A DNA stretch of 64,000 nucleotides from positions 682,001 to 746,000 of the forward strand of contig OY969721.1 of assembly GCA_963702175.1 (NCBI GenBank), written 5' to 3'. This DNA comes from VRUE01 sp963702175. GTDB lineage: Bacteria > Actinomycetota > Thermoleophilia > Solirubrobacterales > 70-9. Numbering within the stretch: the stretch's first letter is position 1; the number at the start of each line of letters is the position of its first letter. Positions 48,539 to 58,748 of the stretch are shown here, one piece after another. The notes under the pieces were generated by a model. The model saw nothing but the letters and a program-made list of their open reading frames with translations. It was not told where the DNA came from and made no database searches. A program made the translations under genes and the position numbers.

Positions 48539-50442
48539 GTCGAGGTACCCACCGTCGTCGGCTCCGGTTTGGCGACCTCTGCGCCTTCACCGGCCATGAT
48601 CGCGTGGCGGGCACCGGGGACGCCGAACTCGTAGGGACCGCCGACGACGCGCGGGATCTCGTCGAAGTTGAAGATCGGCGGTGGCGAGGAGACCTGCCAC
48701 TCGATCGTCTTCGCGCGCCAGGGGTTGGCCTCGGCCCGGGGGCCGTACTTCCAGCTGACGACCATGTTGTAGAGGAAGACGAGCTGCACGGCACCGAGCA
48801 GGAAGGCGCCGCAGCTGATCAGCAAGTTCCACTCGCCGAACTGCGTGGCGTAGTCGGCGACGCGTCGCGGCATCCCGTCCATGCCCACCCAGTGCATCGG
48901 GATGAAGGTAAGCCAGGTACCAATGACGGTGCCCCAGAAGTGGACCCGGCCGAGCCGCTCGTCGTACATCCGCCCGGTCATCTTCGGGAACCAGTGGTAG
49001 ACGCCGGCGAAGATCGTGAAAACCGAGCCGCCGAAGAGCACGAAGTGAATGTGGGCGACGATGAAGTAGGTGTCCGAGACGTGGATGTCGATCGGCACCA
49101 TGCCCAGCATCACGCCGCTGATCCCACCAATTGTGAAGGTGACGATGAAGGCGAGCGCGAACAGCATCGCGGTCGAGTACGTATGGATCTTGCCGAAGTA
49201 GAGCGTGCCCAGCCAGGAGAAGATCTTGATCCCGGTCGGCACCGCGATCAGCAGCGTGGTGATCATCATCGGCACCCGCAGCCAGCTGAACATGCCGGCA
49301 ACGAACATGTGGTGCGCCCAGACCGAGTAGCTGAGGATGACGATCCCGATCAGCGCCAGGGCCATCAACCGGTAGCCGAAAATCGGCTTGCGGGCGTGGG
49401 TCGAGATGACCTCGCTGATAATCCCGAAGCCGGGCAGCATCATGATGTAGACGGCTGGGTGCGAGTAGAACCAGAAGATGTGCTGGTAGCTGACCACGTC
49501 GCCGCCGGCCGCGAACTCGAAGAAGTTGGTTTGCAGGACGCGGTCAAAGAGCACCATGAACTGGGCGCCGGCGATGAACGGGGTGGCGGCGACGACCAGC
49601 AGCGAGGTCGAGAGGTTGGCCCAGACCAGCAGCGGCATCCGCCAGAAGGTCATCCCAGGCGCACGCATGGTGATGATCGTGACCAGGAAGTTGAGCGCGG
49701 TCGCGATCGAAGAGGCGCCGGCGAACTGCACGCCTATGTTGAAGAACGATTGACCGAGCGGCGCCCCTGTGGAGAGCGGCGCGTAGCCGGTCCAGCCCGT
49801 GTCGAAGGCGCCTCCCGGAACGAGGTAGCTGGCGATGAAGAGTAGGCCGGCCAGCGGCAGCATCCAGAAGCTGAGCGCGTTGAGTCGTGGGAAGGCCATG
49901 TCCGGCGCGCCGATCATCAGCGGCAGGACGTAGTTGGCGAGCCCGGCGAAGACCGGGATCACGAAGACAAAGATCATCAGTACCGCGTGCGTCGAGAAGA
50001 GGCCGTTGTAGGTGCTCGGATCGACGATCTGGGAGCCGGGCTGGGCCAGCTCGGCGCGGATTAGCATCGCCAGCAGCCCACCGAGAAAGAAGAAAAAGAA
50101 GGTGGTGACGACATACTGGATGCCGATCACCTTGTGATCGGTGTTAAAGCGGAAGTAGTCGCGCCAGCTGGTCGCGCCGTGCTGGGAGTGGTCCTCGGGA
50201 ACGGTCGGCATCCCGGCCGCCCAGCGCAGCCAGTAGTCGAAGCAGCCGAAGCCGAGCAGGAAGCCGAGCGGACCGGTGACCAACGGCACGACTACATGCG
50301 GGTAGCCGGTCTGCTCGGTCTGGAAGACGTCGAGCCCGGAGACCGCCCGCAGCATCACGACCAGGCCGAAGCCGAACGCGGCGCCCAGCACCATGCCGAG
50401 CGCGCCCCGAATCCACCCTGGCTGCTTGATCGCGGTCACCAT
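48535..50442 (-). CDS. ctaD: Cytochrome c oxidase subunit I (A2 type) with N-terminal extension
   Basis: A 635-residue catalytic subunit. All ligands are present: low-spin heme His in LFSTHAVLMIF, CuB His and cross-linked Tyr in FWFYSHPAVYIMMLPGFG, the His pair in VWAHHMFVAGM, and the two late His in DTYFIVAHIHFVLFGG; the K-channel Lys is in PTGIKIFSW. The Y-S-H-P form with Ala for the D-channel Glu marks subtype A2. About 95 extra N-terminal residues with two helices (GALGMVLGAAFGFGLVVML and VVVPLVTGPLGFLLGFGCF) precede TDHKVIG. Lies 33 nt after ctaC. Confidence 0.95.
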   Translation of the reverse strand: MVTAIKQPGWIRGALGMVLGAAFGFGLVVMLRAVSGLDVFQTEQTGYPHVVVPLVTGPLGFLLGFGCFDYWLRWAAGMPTVPEDHSQHGATSWRDYFRFNTDHKVIGIQYVVTTFFFFFLGGLLAMLIRAELAQPGSQIVDPSTYNGLFSTHAVLMIFVFVIPVFAGLANYVLPLMIGAPDMAFPRLNALSFWMLPLAGLLFIASYLVPGGAFDTGWTGYAPLSTGAPLGQSFFNIGVQFAGASSIATALNFLVTIITMRAPGMTFWRMPLLVWANLSTSLLVVAATPFIAGAQFMVLFDRVLQTNFFEFAAGGDVVSYQHIFWFYSHPAVYIMMLPGFGIISEVISTHARKPIFGYRLMALALIGIVILSYSVWAHHMFVAGMFSWLRVPMMITTLLIAVPTGIKIFSWLGTLYFGKIHTYSTAMLFALAFIVTFTIGGISGVMLGMVPIDIHVSDTYFIVAHIHFVLFGGSVFTIFAGVYHWFPKMTGRMYDERLGRVHFWGTVIGTWLTFIPMHWVGMDGMPRRVADYATQFGEWNLLISCGAFLLGAVQLVFLYNMVVSWKYGPRAEANPWRAKTIEWQVSSPPPIFNFDEIPRVVGGPYEFGVPGARHAIMAGEGAEVAKPEPTTVGTST

Positions 50443-50474
50443 CTAGTCGGTCTCCTCATTATGCCCAGGCGGCA

Positions 50475-51266
50475 CTACGCTCCTCCGGCTCCGACGGGGA
50501 CGGGGTCGGCCTCGGTGTCCTGGACGATCGACTCTTTAAACGGAGCCGGCACTTTCTGGTCCAGTTCGCCGACCCATTTGCGGAACTCGGCAGCCGGCTC
50601 GACCACCACGGTGGCGCGCATCGTGGCGTGGCCGAACCCACAGAGCTCGGTGCAGATCAGCTGGTAGGTCCCCGGCTTGTCGGGCGTGACGATCGCCGTC
50701 GTCGTGATCCCGGGGACGGCGTCCTTCTTGATCCGCCACTCCTGCACCCAGAAGGAGTGGATCACGTCCTGGGCGTGCAGCTTGAAGTGGACCTGGCGGT
50801 CGAGCGGCACGTGCAGCTCGCCCTCCGACCAGACTTCGTCCTTGCCGGGGTAGCCGAAGCTCCAGGCGAACTGCTGGGCGAAGACCTGGACCGTGAGCGG
50901 GTTCTCGGCCGGCTCCTCGATGTCCTCCAGGACCGCCCAGCTGTAGCCGGCGCCGAAGAGGACGATGATCGTCGGGATCACGGTCCAGGCGATCTCGAGC
51001 CGGGTGTTGCCGTGGATCGGCTCGCCGTCGGACTCGTCGCCCGGCTTGGCTTTGAACCTCCACAGCGCGTAGAAGAGCATCACCATCACTAGCGAGAAGA
51101 CGAAGGCGGAGAGGACGATCATCACGTCGAGCAGCGTGTCGATTGGGCCCGCGGCGGTGGAGGCTCCCTGGCCATTCCAGTTGATCGGCACCATGACCAC
51201 GGAGATGACCACGGTCAGCGCAATCGTGGCAGCGAGCATCTTCGCTATCGGCAGGCGTCCGATCAT
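50475..51266 (-). CDS. ctaC: Cytochrome c oxidase subunit II with CuA
   Basis: A 263-residue subunit II. It has a signal/first helix, a second helix (LDVMIVLSAFVFSLVMVMLFYAL), LEIAWTVIPTIIVLFGAGYSW, the aromatic patch VQVFAQQFAWSFGYPG, and the CuA site VIHSFWV with CTELCGFGHATM (both Cys, Glu, His and Met present). It takes electrons from cytochrome c. No fused cytochrome c domain is present, so the diheme lipoprotein at 42771 is a likely donor. It heads the minus-strand oxidase operon. Confidence 0.95.
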   Translation of the reverse strand: MIGRLPIAKMLAATIALTVVISVVMVPINWNGQGASTAAGPIDTLLDVMIVLSAFVFSLVMVMLFYALWRFKAKPGDESDGEPIHGNTRLEIAWTVIPTIIVLFGAGYSWAVLEDIEEPAENPLTVQVFAQQFAWSFGYPGKDEVWSEGELHVPLDRQVHFKLHAQDVIHSFWVQEWRIKKDAVPGITTTAIVTPDKPGTYQLICTELCGFGHATMRATVVVEPAAEFRKWVGELDQKVPAPFKESIVQDTEADPVPVGAGGA

Positions 51267-51281
51267 CGGCGGGCGCGCATT

Positions 51282-52676
51282 CTATGCAAGCGGCAGACGG
51301 TCAAGCTCGCCTCGCGAGGCGGCGATCACGCCGCGCGCGACGCCCTCCCAGCTCCAGAGCCGCCGAGCCGTCTCCGCAAGCCGCTGGCGAGCTTCCTCTC
51401 GCTCCGCCTCGGGCAGGCCGAGCCACCCGTTCAGCCGTGCAGCTATGCGCTCCACAGCGCCGATCTCAACCGGGAACGAGGTCAGCGAACCGATCTCGGA
51501 CGGCAGCGCCGCCGCCAGCTGCCGCGAGACCTCAAGCATCCCTGAATGCCCCGCGGATACCGGCAGGACTCCGCAGGCCGCCGCCTCCGCGGCAACCATT
51601 CCGAATGCCTCCGGAAACGTGCTCGGCATCACCAACGCCTCGGCGCCAGGCAGCAGCTCGGCGACCTGGTCGTGCTCGAGCCTCCCGAGCCACTCGACCG
51701 AGCCTGCCATTCCCCGCGCCGCCTCGAGATAGCCCGTCGGCTGATCGGCCAGGAATGCAGACAAAATCGAGAGTGGCTTCTCCTCTCCACCCTCGAGGGC
51801 CCACCCCAGTCGCGCCACCTCCCGCGCATCTCCAAGATCACCCCGCTCCAGCGCCGACAGCAGCCTCCGCAGGCCTTGCTCGTACTCGCCGAACCCGGCG
51901 ATCTCCAGCCGTGCCTCCGGGTGCTCCGCTCGCACGAGCGGCCACGCGGCTATAAGCAGATCCACGCCCTTCGACACGATCAGCTTCCCCACGTAGACAA
52001 CTCGCTCCTGTCGGGAGCCGGCTGGCGGGGATCCTGCGGGCGAGGTCTTCGTTCTCGGACCCCCGCCATCCGGCTCCAACGGCCGGAACGCCTCAGGATC
52101 AAGGCCAGGTGGCCCTAGCCGCGTCTTCTCTCGAAGATCGGGGACGGCTGGGAGGGCGTCCCAGAGCGACTCGGCCGTGTGGCGGGAGCCGACGAGGACT
52201 CCGCTCGCGGCGTTCACGCCTTCTTCGGCATAGGGCAGGAAGCGAGGGTGCGGCTTGACCGTGTACTCGAGGGCCGAGCCGTGGATCTTGGCCGCAAACT
52301 GGCTGATGCCTGCACGAGCGAGGATCGCCGGACCCATGACTAGATGACCGCCGAGAGCAGCGTCGAAGCCACCGGCGCGAGTCGCCACCTCTTCGACCGC
52401 TGCAACATTGGCGTCGACGTAGCGGTCCAGCTCCTCGTCGGTGAGCTCGGGATAGGCCTTTACCTGGAACCCCTCGTAAGGGTCCTTGACGTAGACGGGA
52501 AGCAGTCCATGAATGTCCGGGTTGTGGATCCGGACGCCCTCGATCTGGACCTCCCGGTCTTGACAGAGCAGGTGAACCTCATGTCCAAGCTGGGCCAAGG
52601 CCCGAGCGAGATTCGACGTGTAGATGTTGCTGCCGGTGCCGCGCAGCATGTAGCCGTGGAAGAGGAGAACGCGCAT
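51282..52676 (-). CDS. GT4-family glycosyltransferase
   Basis: A 464-residue GT-B glycosyltransferase. The N-terminal Rossmann domain shows TGSNIYTSNLARALAQLGHEVHLLCQ; the C-terminal domain has VVYVGKLIVSKGVDLLIAAWPLV, LEIAGFGEYEQ and the E-x7-E motif MPSTFPEAFGMVAAEAAACGVLPV. A longer-than-usual linker (PDGGGPRTKTSPAGSPPAGSR) joins the domains. It retains sugar stereochemistry; donor and acceptor are unknown. A 16-nt gap separates it from ctaC downstream, so read-through into the oxidase operon is possible. Confidence 0.9.
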   Translation of the reverse strand: MRVLLFHGYMLRGTGSNIYTSNLARALAQLGHEVHLLCQDREVQIEGVRIHNPDIHGLLPVYVKDPYEGFQVKAYPELTDEELDRYVDANVAAVEEVATRAGGFDAALGGHLVMGPAILARAGISQFAAKIHGSALEYTVKPHPRFLPYAEEGVNAASGVLVGSRHTAESLWDALPAVPDLREKTRLGPPGLDPEAFRPLEPDGGGPRTKTSPAGSPPAGSRQERVVYVGKLIVSKGVDLLIAAWPLVRAEHPEARLEIAGFGEYEQGLRRLLSALERGDLGDAREVARLGWALEGGEEKPLSILSAFLADQPTGYLEAARGMAGSVEWLGRLEHDQVAELLPGAEALVMPSTFPEAFGMVAAEAAACGVLPVSAGHSGMLEVSRQLAAALPSEIGSLTSFPVEIGAVERIAARLNGWLGLPEAEREEARQRLAETARRLWSWEGVARGVIAASRGELDRLPLA

Positions 52677-52708
52677 CGCTGCCGCGCAAGCTATTAGTCT
52701 TCGCCGTC

Positions 52709-52972
52709 GTGAACTCGAAGCAGCTCTACCGGATGCGCGCCAAGGCCTCGGGCCGCGAGGCCCTCGCCTACGCTGAGCCCGGCGAGGTCTACCTCGATCG
52801 CGATACCGGCGAGGAGATGGAGCCAGTGGCGATGGTGCTACCCCTCGCCCCCTCCGCCTCCGCCCTGCCGCGCACCCCGGAAAACCTGCGCGCCTGCCGT
52901 CGCTGCGACCAGCTGATCGGCCTCGACGTCAGCGACTGCCCTCACTGCGGTTTGCGTCAAGAACCCCTTTAA
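52709..52972 (+). CDS. Small zinc-ribbon protein, unknown
   Basis: An 87-residue protein from a GTG start. The N-terminal half (MRAKASGREALAYAEPGEVYLDRDTGEEMEPVAMVLPL) has no known match; the C-terminal C-R-R-C...C-P-H-C is a rubredoxin-like zinc ribbon. It is cytosolic. It is divergent from the glycosyltransferase, 32 nt away. Confidence 0.65.
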   Translation: MNSKQLYRMRAKASGREALAYAEPGEVYLDRDTGEEMEPVAMVLPLAPSASALPRTPENLRACRRCDQLIGLDVSDCPHCGLRQEPL

Positions 52973-52995
52973 GACACTCGGCTCTACCTGCCGAG

Positions 52996-53163
52996 CTAGG
53001 GCACCGATTCTCGGAAGCGCATGATCGCGATCGCGATCGCCAGGAACCCGATTCCAAACAGATAGGCGCCGCCAGCGCCAGTTTGCGTGATAGCCACGGC
53101 GAGCACAGTGAGGATGCCAAGCGAAGGACCAACAAACCACTCGCTTCTGACAAAACGTTTCAT
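52996..53163 (-). CDS. 55-residue two-helix membrane protein
   Basis: A 55-residue protein with two helices (FVGPSLGILTVLAVAITQTGA and YLFGIGFLAIAIAIMRF). Its ATG overlaps the stop of the gene at 53160 (ATGA), so the two are one translational unit. Too small for a family call. Confidence 0.55.
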   Translation of the reverse strand: MKRFVRSEWFVGPSLGILTVLAVAITQTGAGGAYLFGIGFLAIAIAIMRFRESVP

Positions 53164-53444
53164 AGTTGGGAGCCTACCTGGGCGAGGAGCGAAATGACAT
53201 AGAGGCTGACCCCTCCCAGGAAGCCGAGAAGAAAGCCCAGTCTGATTGCACGGTCTCGGCGCGCCGCCGTCGAACCGAAGAAAACAACCCCCGCCAGAGC
53301 GCCACCTGCCCCGGCGAGAGTGAACGGAAATCCGAAACCGATGCTCTCCGGCCAAGGATCCTCGACCCGGGGCAGGAAAGAGGCCACAAGAGATACCGCT
53401 TCAGTCCAGAGCACAGGCCAACGCTGATGGAGCGCGGCGCGCAT
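53160..53444 (-). CDS. Small three-helix membrane protein
   Basis: A 94-residue protein with hydrophobic stretches VLWTEAVSLVASFL, FPFTLAGAGGALAGVVFFG and LGFLLGFLGGVSLYVISLLAQV. The stop overlaps the following 55-residue gene. No family is recognised. The 209 bases between it and the next gene (53445-53653) show nothing I can name. Confidence 0.55.
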   Translation of the reverse strand: MRAALHQRWPVLWTEAVSLVASFLPRVEDPWPESIGFGFPFTLAGAGGALAGVVFFGSTAARRDRAIRLGFLLGFLGGVSLYVISLLAQVGSQL

Positions 53445-53653
53445 GTGGCACGACGAATGTGAATTCTTTCTCGCGTCTCCGTCTCAGGGCTTCCGCGCGT
53501 TGACGACGGTTTGCGCTGGGAGGGTGTCGGGTACCCCGCCGCACGTTTTGCGCGGGAGGAGGACAGCGCATCGAGGCATCAGCCAGGGCCTCCCCAGCGA
53601 CGAGTTGCGAGTGCGGAGGGGTGCCCGACGCCCTCCCCCTGCACTGGTTCGGA

Positions 53654-54421
53654 CTACGGCTGCTTGACCAGAGTCGCCGTGTAGAGCAACCGCGCGTTGG
53701 AGTAGTAACAGCCGTAGGTCTTGGTCTTGCCGACCCCCTGCTGCGGCCGGCCTTCCTGGATGTCGGCCTTGGAGGAGCACTGTTTCGGCAGACGGCTGCC
53801 GCGCCAGGTGTCTTCGTCGGAGACGTTGAAGGCGAACATCGGCGCCCAGGTCGGGATCGTCAGGGCGACCACCTGGCCGCGCAGCACGGAGAGAGGATGC
53901 TCGAGCGCGAAGATCGGAGTGCTGCCGAAGTAGGGGTTGAGCAGCTCAAGCGGGCTCTGCCGGACCAAGGTGTATTTCGGCGGCTTGGAGTCCTCCACCG
54001 GCCGCAGGACGCCGATCCGTGCCTGCGAGGGCTGGCCGAGGAATTCGTTGAAGAAGCCGACCTCGTTGGTCGTCGTTTTGCCATCCACCCGCGAGGGCTT
54101 CGCCAGCGTGATCGACCAGGCGACGATCTTGCCGTCGAAGGGCGCCTCGTAAGGCCGAGCCTCTCCGCCAGCAATCGCCTGGAAGCCAGTGACGTGCCCC
54201 TCGACCCGGCAGGGCAGGATCTCGACGTTGTTGACGACTTTGCCGGGACACGACGGAGGTGGGGTTTCGGCGGTCTGCCCGAGCACGATCACCCGCGCGG
54301 GAGCCGAGTCCGCCGTGCCTGGCCAAGCGGCCGCGACCAGCGCCGCGAGGGCGCAAGCCAACGCCAGCGCACACAGCGCGCGTGTCCTGTCGAGTCGGTT
54401 TTCGCCTGCCTGGAGGGACAT
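53654..54421 (-). CDS. Secreted hypothetical protein
   Basis: A 255-residue protein with a Sec-type signal (ALCALALACALAALVAAAWPGTADSA). The mature part has six cysteines, including ETPPPSCPGKVVNNVEILPC and KTKTYGCYYSNARLLYTATLVKQ at the C-terminus. The middle part (ARPYEAPFDGKIVAWSITLAKPS) suggests a beta-sandwich. GC and codon use are normal for the window, in contrast to the other two secreted proteins. Function unknown. Confidence 0.65.
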   Translation of the reverse strand: MSLQAGENRLDRTRALCALALACALAALVAAAWPGTADSAPARVIVLGQTAETPPPSCPGKVVNNVEILPCRVEGHVTGFQAIAGGEARPYEAPFDGKIVAWSITLAKPSRVDGKTTTNEVGFFNEFLGQPSQARIGVLRPVEDSKPPKYTLVRQSPLELLNPYFGSTPIFALEHPLSVLRGQVVALTIPTWAPMFAFNVSDEDTWRGSRLPKQCSSKADIQEGRPQQGVGKTKTYGCYYSNARLLYTATLVKQP

Positions 54422-54563
54422 CTCACCTGCAACCCGGCGGTTTTGTCAGGGTTGCGGCCTCGATTCTGCCGCCAGCGCACAGGGAACGTGGTCTCCCAGC
54501 GCCGCCTGCACGATCGCAGCCAGGAGAACCGCGACACCGTCTCTGTAGGGTTGCCAGCCGGAT

Positions 54564-54761
54564 ATGGAGGCCAGCGAACGCGCAGATGAGTTCATCCCAG
54601 CCGGGCTCGCCTCGCTCGGGATCGAGGCCGACGAGGTGGAGCTGGCGGTGATGAACGCCGCCCACGGGATGTTCTGGCCGGCGATCCTCGATCTGCTCTC
54701 GCTCGACACAAGCGGGGTCGAGCCGGAGCGCCAGCCCGACCTCTCCAAGGCGCCGCAGTGA
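54564..54761 (+). CDS. AtzG/DUF4089-like small partner of an amidase
   Basis: A 65-residue protein whose stop overlaps the amidase GTG (GTGA). AtzG-like short proteins that stabilise AtzE-type amidases occupy exactly this position, and the helical pattern GIEADEVELAVMNAAHGMFWPAILDLLSLD fits loosely. The identification rests mainly on context. Confidence 0.5.
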   Translation: MEASERADEFIPAGLASLGIEADEVELAVMNAAHGMFWPAILDLLSLDTSGVEPERQPDLSKAPQ

Positions 54762-56134
54762 GCGCCCTCGACCTCTCCCTCCGCGAGCAGGCGGCGGCGA
54801 TTGCCCGCGGTGACACAGACCCAGTCGAGCTGCTCGACGAGACACTGGCCCGGATCGAGCAGCGCAACCCGGCGATCAACGCCGTGGTCGAGACCTTCCC
54901 TAAGCGCTCGCGCGAGATGCTCGCTGCTGCTCCAGAGGGACCGCTGCACGGGGTGCCGCTCGTGGTCAAGGACGAGTGGCCGCTGCCCTGGCGAGCGCAA
55001 CGCTTCGGCGCCGCCGAACTGCTCGCCCCCACTGTCCCGGCCGAGTCAGGCCCCTACCGGGCCCTGCGCGACGCCGGTGCGACGATCGTCGGCGTCGGCA
55101 ACATGCACGAGCTTGGTGCCGGCAGCACCGGCAACGTCTCGGTTTATGGCCCCGCGCGCAATCCCTGGAACACCGAGCGCTGCCCCGGCGGCTCCTCTAG
55201 CGGGCCGGCAGCAGCCGTCGCCGCCCGCCTCGTCGCCGGCGCGGTCGGTGCCGACGGCCTAGGCTCGGTCCGCTTCCCCGCCGCCTACTGCGGCCTGACC
55301 GGCCTCAAGCCGACCTTCGGCCGCTCGGCGATGGCAGGGCACCACATGGCCGCGATCACGTCGCTGATCGTCTCCGGGCCGCTCTGCGCCGACGCCGCCG
55401 ACTGCCGACTGCTCGGCTCGGTGCTGTTCGGCGAGAGGCTCTCCGCCGGCGCCGCCGCCAACTTGCGGATCGGCATCGTCCGCGACCCCGTTTCTGAGGA
55501 CGTCAACCCTGAGGTGCAGAAGGCATGTGAGGCCGCGATCGAGGGTCTGCGCGGCGAGACCGGCGGCGAGGTCCGCGAGGTCTCGCTGCCGGACCTGCCG
55601 GTGGCGACGCTGGCCGCGATCCTCCTGATCAACGCCGAGAGCCTGGGCGGCGCCACGCCAGAGCGGCTGAACCGCCTGCATCCGGAGATCAGCCCGATCG
55701 CCCGCGGCTTCATCAAGTACCGGGCGCTGCTGCCGGCGGCCGCGATCGTGCAATCGGCGCGCATCCGCACGATGATGCGCCGCCGCCTCGCTGCCCTCTT
55801 CGCCGACGTCGACGTACTCGCCTGGCCCACCGTGCCCGCCGTCGCCCCGCCGCTGGAGTCGCCGATAGTGGAGCTGCCCTCCGGCACCCACACCGCGGAC
55901 CAAGCGAACGTGCGGGGTGCTGCGCTCGCCAACCTGACCGGGATCCCCTCGATCAGTGTCCCGGTCGGTCTCAGCTCGGAGCAGCTGCCGATTGCCCTGC
56001 AGTTGGGCGCCGCCTGGGGACGAGACGAGCTGCTGCTTGACGCTGCGGAGGCACTGGAGCGCGCCAACGGCCGGCGCTGGGTGGAGGCGCTCTCGCCGCT
56101 CGCCCAGGCGGAGACAGAGACAGCGGGGGCCTGA
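54758..56134 (+). CDS. Amidase-signature-family hydrolase
   Basis: A 458-residue amidase. Catalytic Lys lies in GVPLVVKDEW (about residue 71), cis-Ser in NTERCPGGSSSGPAAAVAA (about 147), and nucleophile Ser in GADGLGSVRFPAAYCGLTGLKPTFGR (about 171; the usual D-T-G-G-S is D-G-L-G-S here). The triad is complete. The C-terminal NLTGIPSISVPVG is typical. It hydrolyses an amide or urea-like bond; substrate unknown. Coupled to the small upstream gene; the ABC exporter genes begin 2 nt downstream. Confidence 0.88.
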   Translation: MSALDLSLREQAAAIARGDTDPVELLDETLARIEQRNPAINAVVETFPKRSREMLAAAPEGPLHGVPLVVKDEWPLPWRAQRFGAAELLAPTVPAESGPYRALRDAGATIVGVGNMHELGAGSTGNVSVYGPARNPWNTERCPGGSSSGPAAAVAARLVAGAVGADGLGSVRFPAAYCGLTGLKPTFGRSAMAGHHMAAITSLIVSGPLCADAADCRLLGSVLFGERLSAGAAANLRIGIVRDPVSEDVNPEVQKACEAAIEGLRGETGGEVREVSLPDLPVATLAAILLINAESLGGATPERLNRLHPEISPIARGFIKYRALLPAAAIVQSARIRTMMRRRLAALFADVDVLAWPTVPAVAPPLESPIVELPSGTHTADQANVRGAALANLTGIPSISVPVGLSSEQLPIALQLGAAWGRDELLLDAAEALERANGRRWVEALSPLAQAETETAGA

Positions 56135-56136
56135 CG

Positions 56137-57106
<970 letters not shown>

Positions 57107-57156
57107 GCCCCCAAACACAAGGCCTACACGCTCGCTCCCGGCGCGAAGAATCAGAT

Positions 57157-57957
57157 ATGCACGCTTGGTCGCTCGGTTCGGCAGCAACGAACCTGCGGGT
57201 CGTGCAGGCGCTGGGGATGCGCTCGGTCCGGCAGACCTTCCGCCGCCCGCAGCTGATGGCGCCGATCGTCATCTTCCCCACCCTGCTACTGGCGATCCAG
57301 ACCGGCGGCGCGGGCGGCGCCGTCAATCTCCCCGGCTTCCCGCCAGTGCAGAGTTTTCTCCAGTTCATGCTGGCCGGGGCGATGATGCAATCGCTGATGC
57401 TGGCCGGCAACAGCGGCGGCATCGCGCTCGCGGTCGACATCGAGATGGGCTTCACCGACCGCCTCTTCGCCGCACCAATCTCCCGCTTCACGATCGTGCT
57501 CGGACGGTTGGTGGGGACGGCGGCGCTTGGCCTGCTCTCCGCCCTCTGGTTCCTGGCGATCGGGCTGATCTTCGGCGCGGAGATACACAGCGGGGTCGCC
57601 GGCGCCCTGATCGCGATCGTCCTGGTCACGGCGACGGCGATGGCGGTCGGCGGGATCGGCGCCGCGATCGCCCTGCGGACCGGCAACGCCAGCGTCGTCC
57701 AAGGCCTCTTCCCGCTGGTCCTCGTCGTCCTCTTCCTCTCCACCGCCTTCTTCCCCCAGGAACTGATGATCGAGCCGGCGAAGACGATCGCCGCCTACAA
57801 CCCGTTCAGCTTCGTGGTCGAGGGGATCCGCGACCCGATCATCTCCGATATCGACGCTTCCGAGCTGCTCAGCGCGGTGGCGGCAATAGCCGGCATCGTC
57901 GTCCTGGGACTGGTGCTGAGCGCCCGTGCCCTGCGCCACCGGCTGAGGGCGGGCTGA
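57157..57957 (+). CDS. ABC-2 type permease 1
   Basis: A 266-residue permease with six helices. The ABC-2 pattern is clear: N-terminal VRQTFRRPQLMAPIVIFPTLLLAIQTGG, central FTDRLFAAPISRFTIVLGRLVG, and C-terminal LSTAFFPQELMIEPAKTIAAYNPFSFVVEGIRDPI. This is the drug/lipid-exporter type (DrrB-like). It ends in a TGATG overlap with the second permease. Works with the ATPase upstream, which is frameshifted in this sequence. Confidence 0.88.
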   Translation: MHAWSLGSAATNLRVVQALGMRSVRQTFRRPQLMAPIVIFPTLLLAIQTGGAGGAVNLPGFPPVQSFLQFMLAGAMMQSLMLAGNSGGIALAVDIEMGFTDRLFAAPISRFTIVLGRLVGTAALGLLSALWFLAIGLIFGAEIHSGVAGALIAIVLVTATAMAVGGIGAAIALRTGNASVVQGLFPLVLVVLFLSTAFFPQELMIEPAKTIAAYNPFSFVVEGIRDPIISDIDASELLSAVAAIAGIVVLGLVLSARALRHRLRAG

Positions 57958-58748
57958 TGGACACGACCCTGACACTGCCGGCCTGGCGGGCCAACCTGGC
58001 GACGATCGGGGCGCTGATGGCGCGCTCTCGCAACGAGCTGCTGCGGGTACCCGGAGCGGCCATCCCCGGGGTGCTGGCGCCGACGATCTTCTTCCTCGGC
58101 CTGAACGGGGTCTTCGGAGCGCTCACCCAGCTCAATGGCTTCGCCACAGGCGCCTACGAGAGCTTCATCGTGCCGATCAGCATGCTGCAGGGGGCCGGGT
58201 TCACCGGCGCGGCGGCCGGCGTCAACCTCGCCCGCGACTTCGAGCACGGTTGGGTCGACCGCCTGCTTGTCTCCCCCGCCCCACGCTGGGTGCTGCTCGC
58301 TGGCACCGTCCTCGCCGCCAGCACCCGGGCGCTGATTCCGGCCACCTTCGTGCTCGCAGTGGCGCTGCCGCTCGGCGCCGGCTGGCCGGGGATCGACGGG
58401 CTGCTGGTCACCTACCTGATGGTCGTCGCGACGGCGGCCGTCGCCGCCTGCTGGGGATCGATGCTGGCGCTGCGCTTCAAGACCCAGTCTGCGGCGCCCC
58501 TGATGCAGGCCGGGATGATGGCGCTGATCCTGACCACAACCGCCTACGCGCCGCTCGCCCTGCTTCAGCCCTGGCTGCGGAGCGTCGCCGAAGTCAACCC
58601 AGTGACCGAGGTCGTCGAAGCGGCGCGCCAGGGGTTCATCGGCGGAGTCACCTGGGCCGAGACCTGGCCCGGGATCGTGGCGCTGGTGGGATTGCTGGGG
58701 GTCCTCGGCGCGCTGGCGCTGCGCGAAATGCGCCGCACGGCGGTGTGA
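57957..58748 (+). CDS. ABC-2 type permease 2
   Basis: A 263-residue permease paralogous to permease 1. Features: LLRVPGAAIPGVLAPTIFFLGLNGVFG, FEHGWVDRLLVSPAPRWVLLAGTVLA, and LILTTTAYAPLALLQPWLRSVAEVNPVTEVVEAARQGFIG. Together with permease 1 it would form a heterodimeric exporter. Its stop overlaps the glycosidase GTG by 4 nt. Confidence 0.88.
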   Translation: MDTTLTLPAWRANLATIGALMARSRNELLRVPGAAIPGVLAPTIFFLGLNGVFGALTQLNGFATGAYESFIVPISMLQGAGFTGAAAGVNLARDFEHGWVDRLLVSPAPRWVLLAGTVLAASTRALIPATFVLAVALPLGAGWPGIDGLLVTYLMVVATAAVAACWGSMLALRFKTQSAAPLMQAGMMALILTTTAYAPLALLQPWLRSVAEVNPVTEVVEAARQGFIGGVTWAETWPGIVALVGLLGVLGALALREMRRTAV

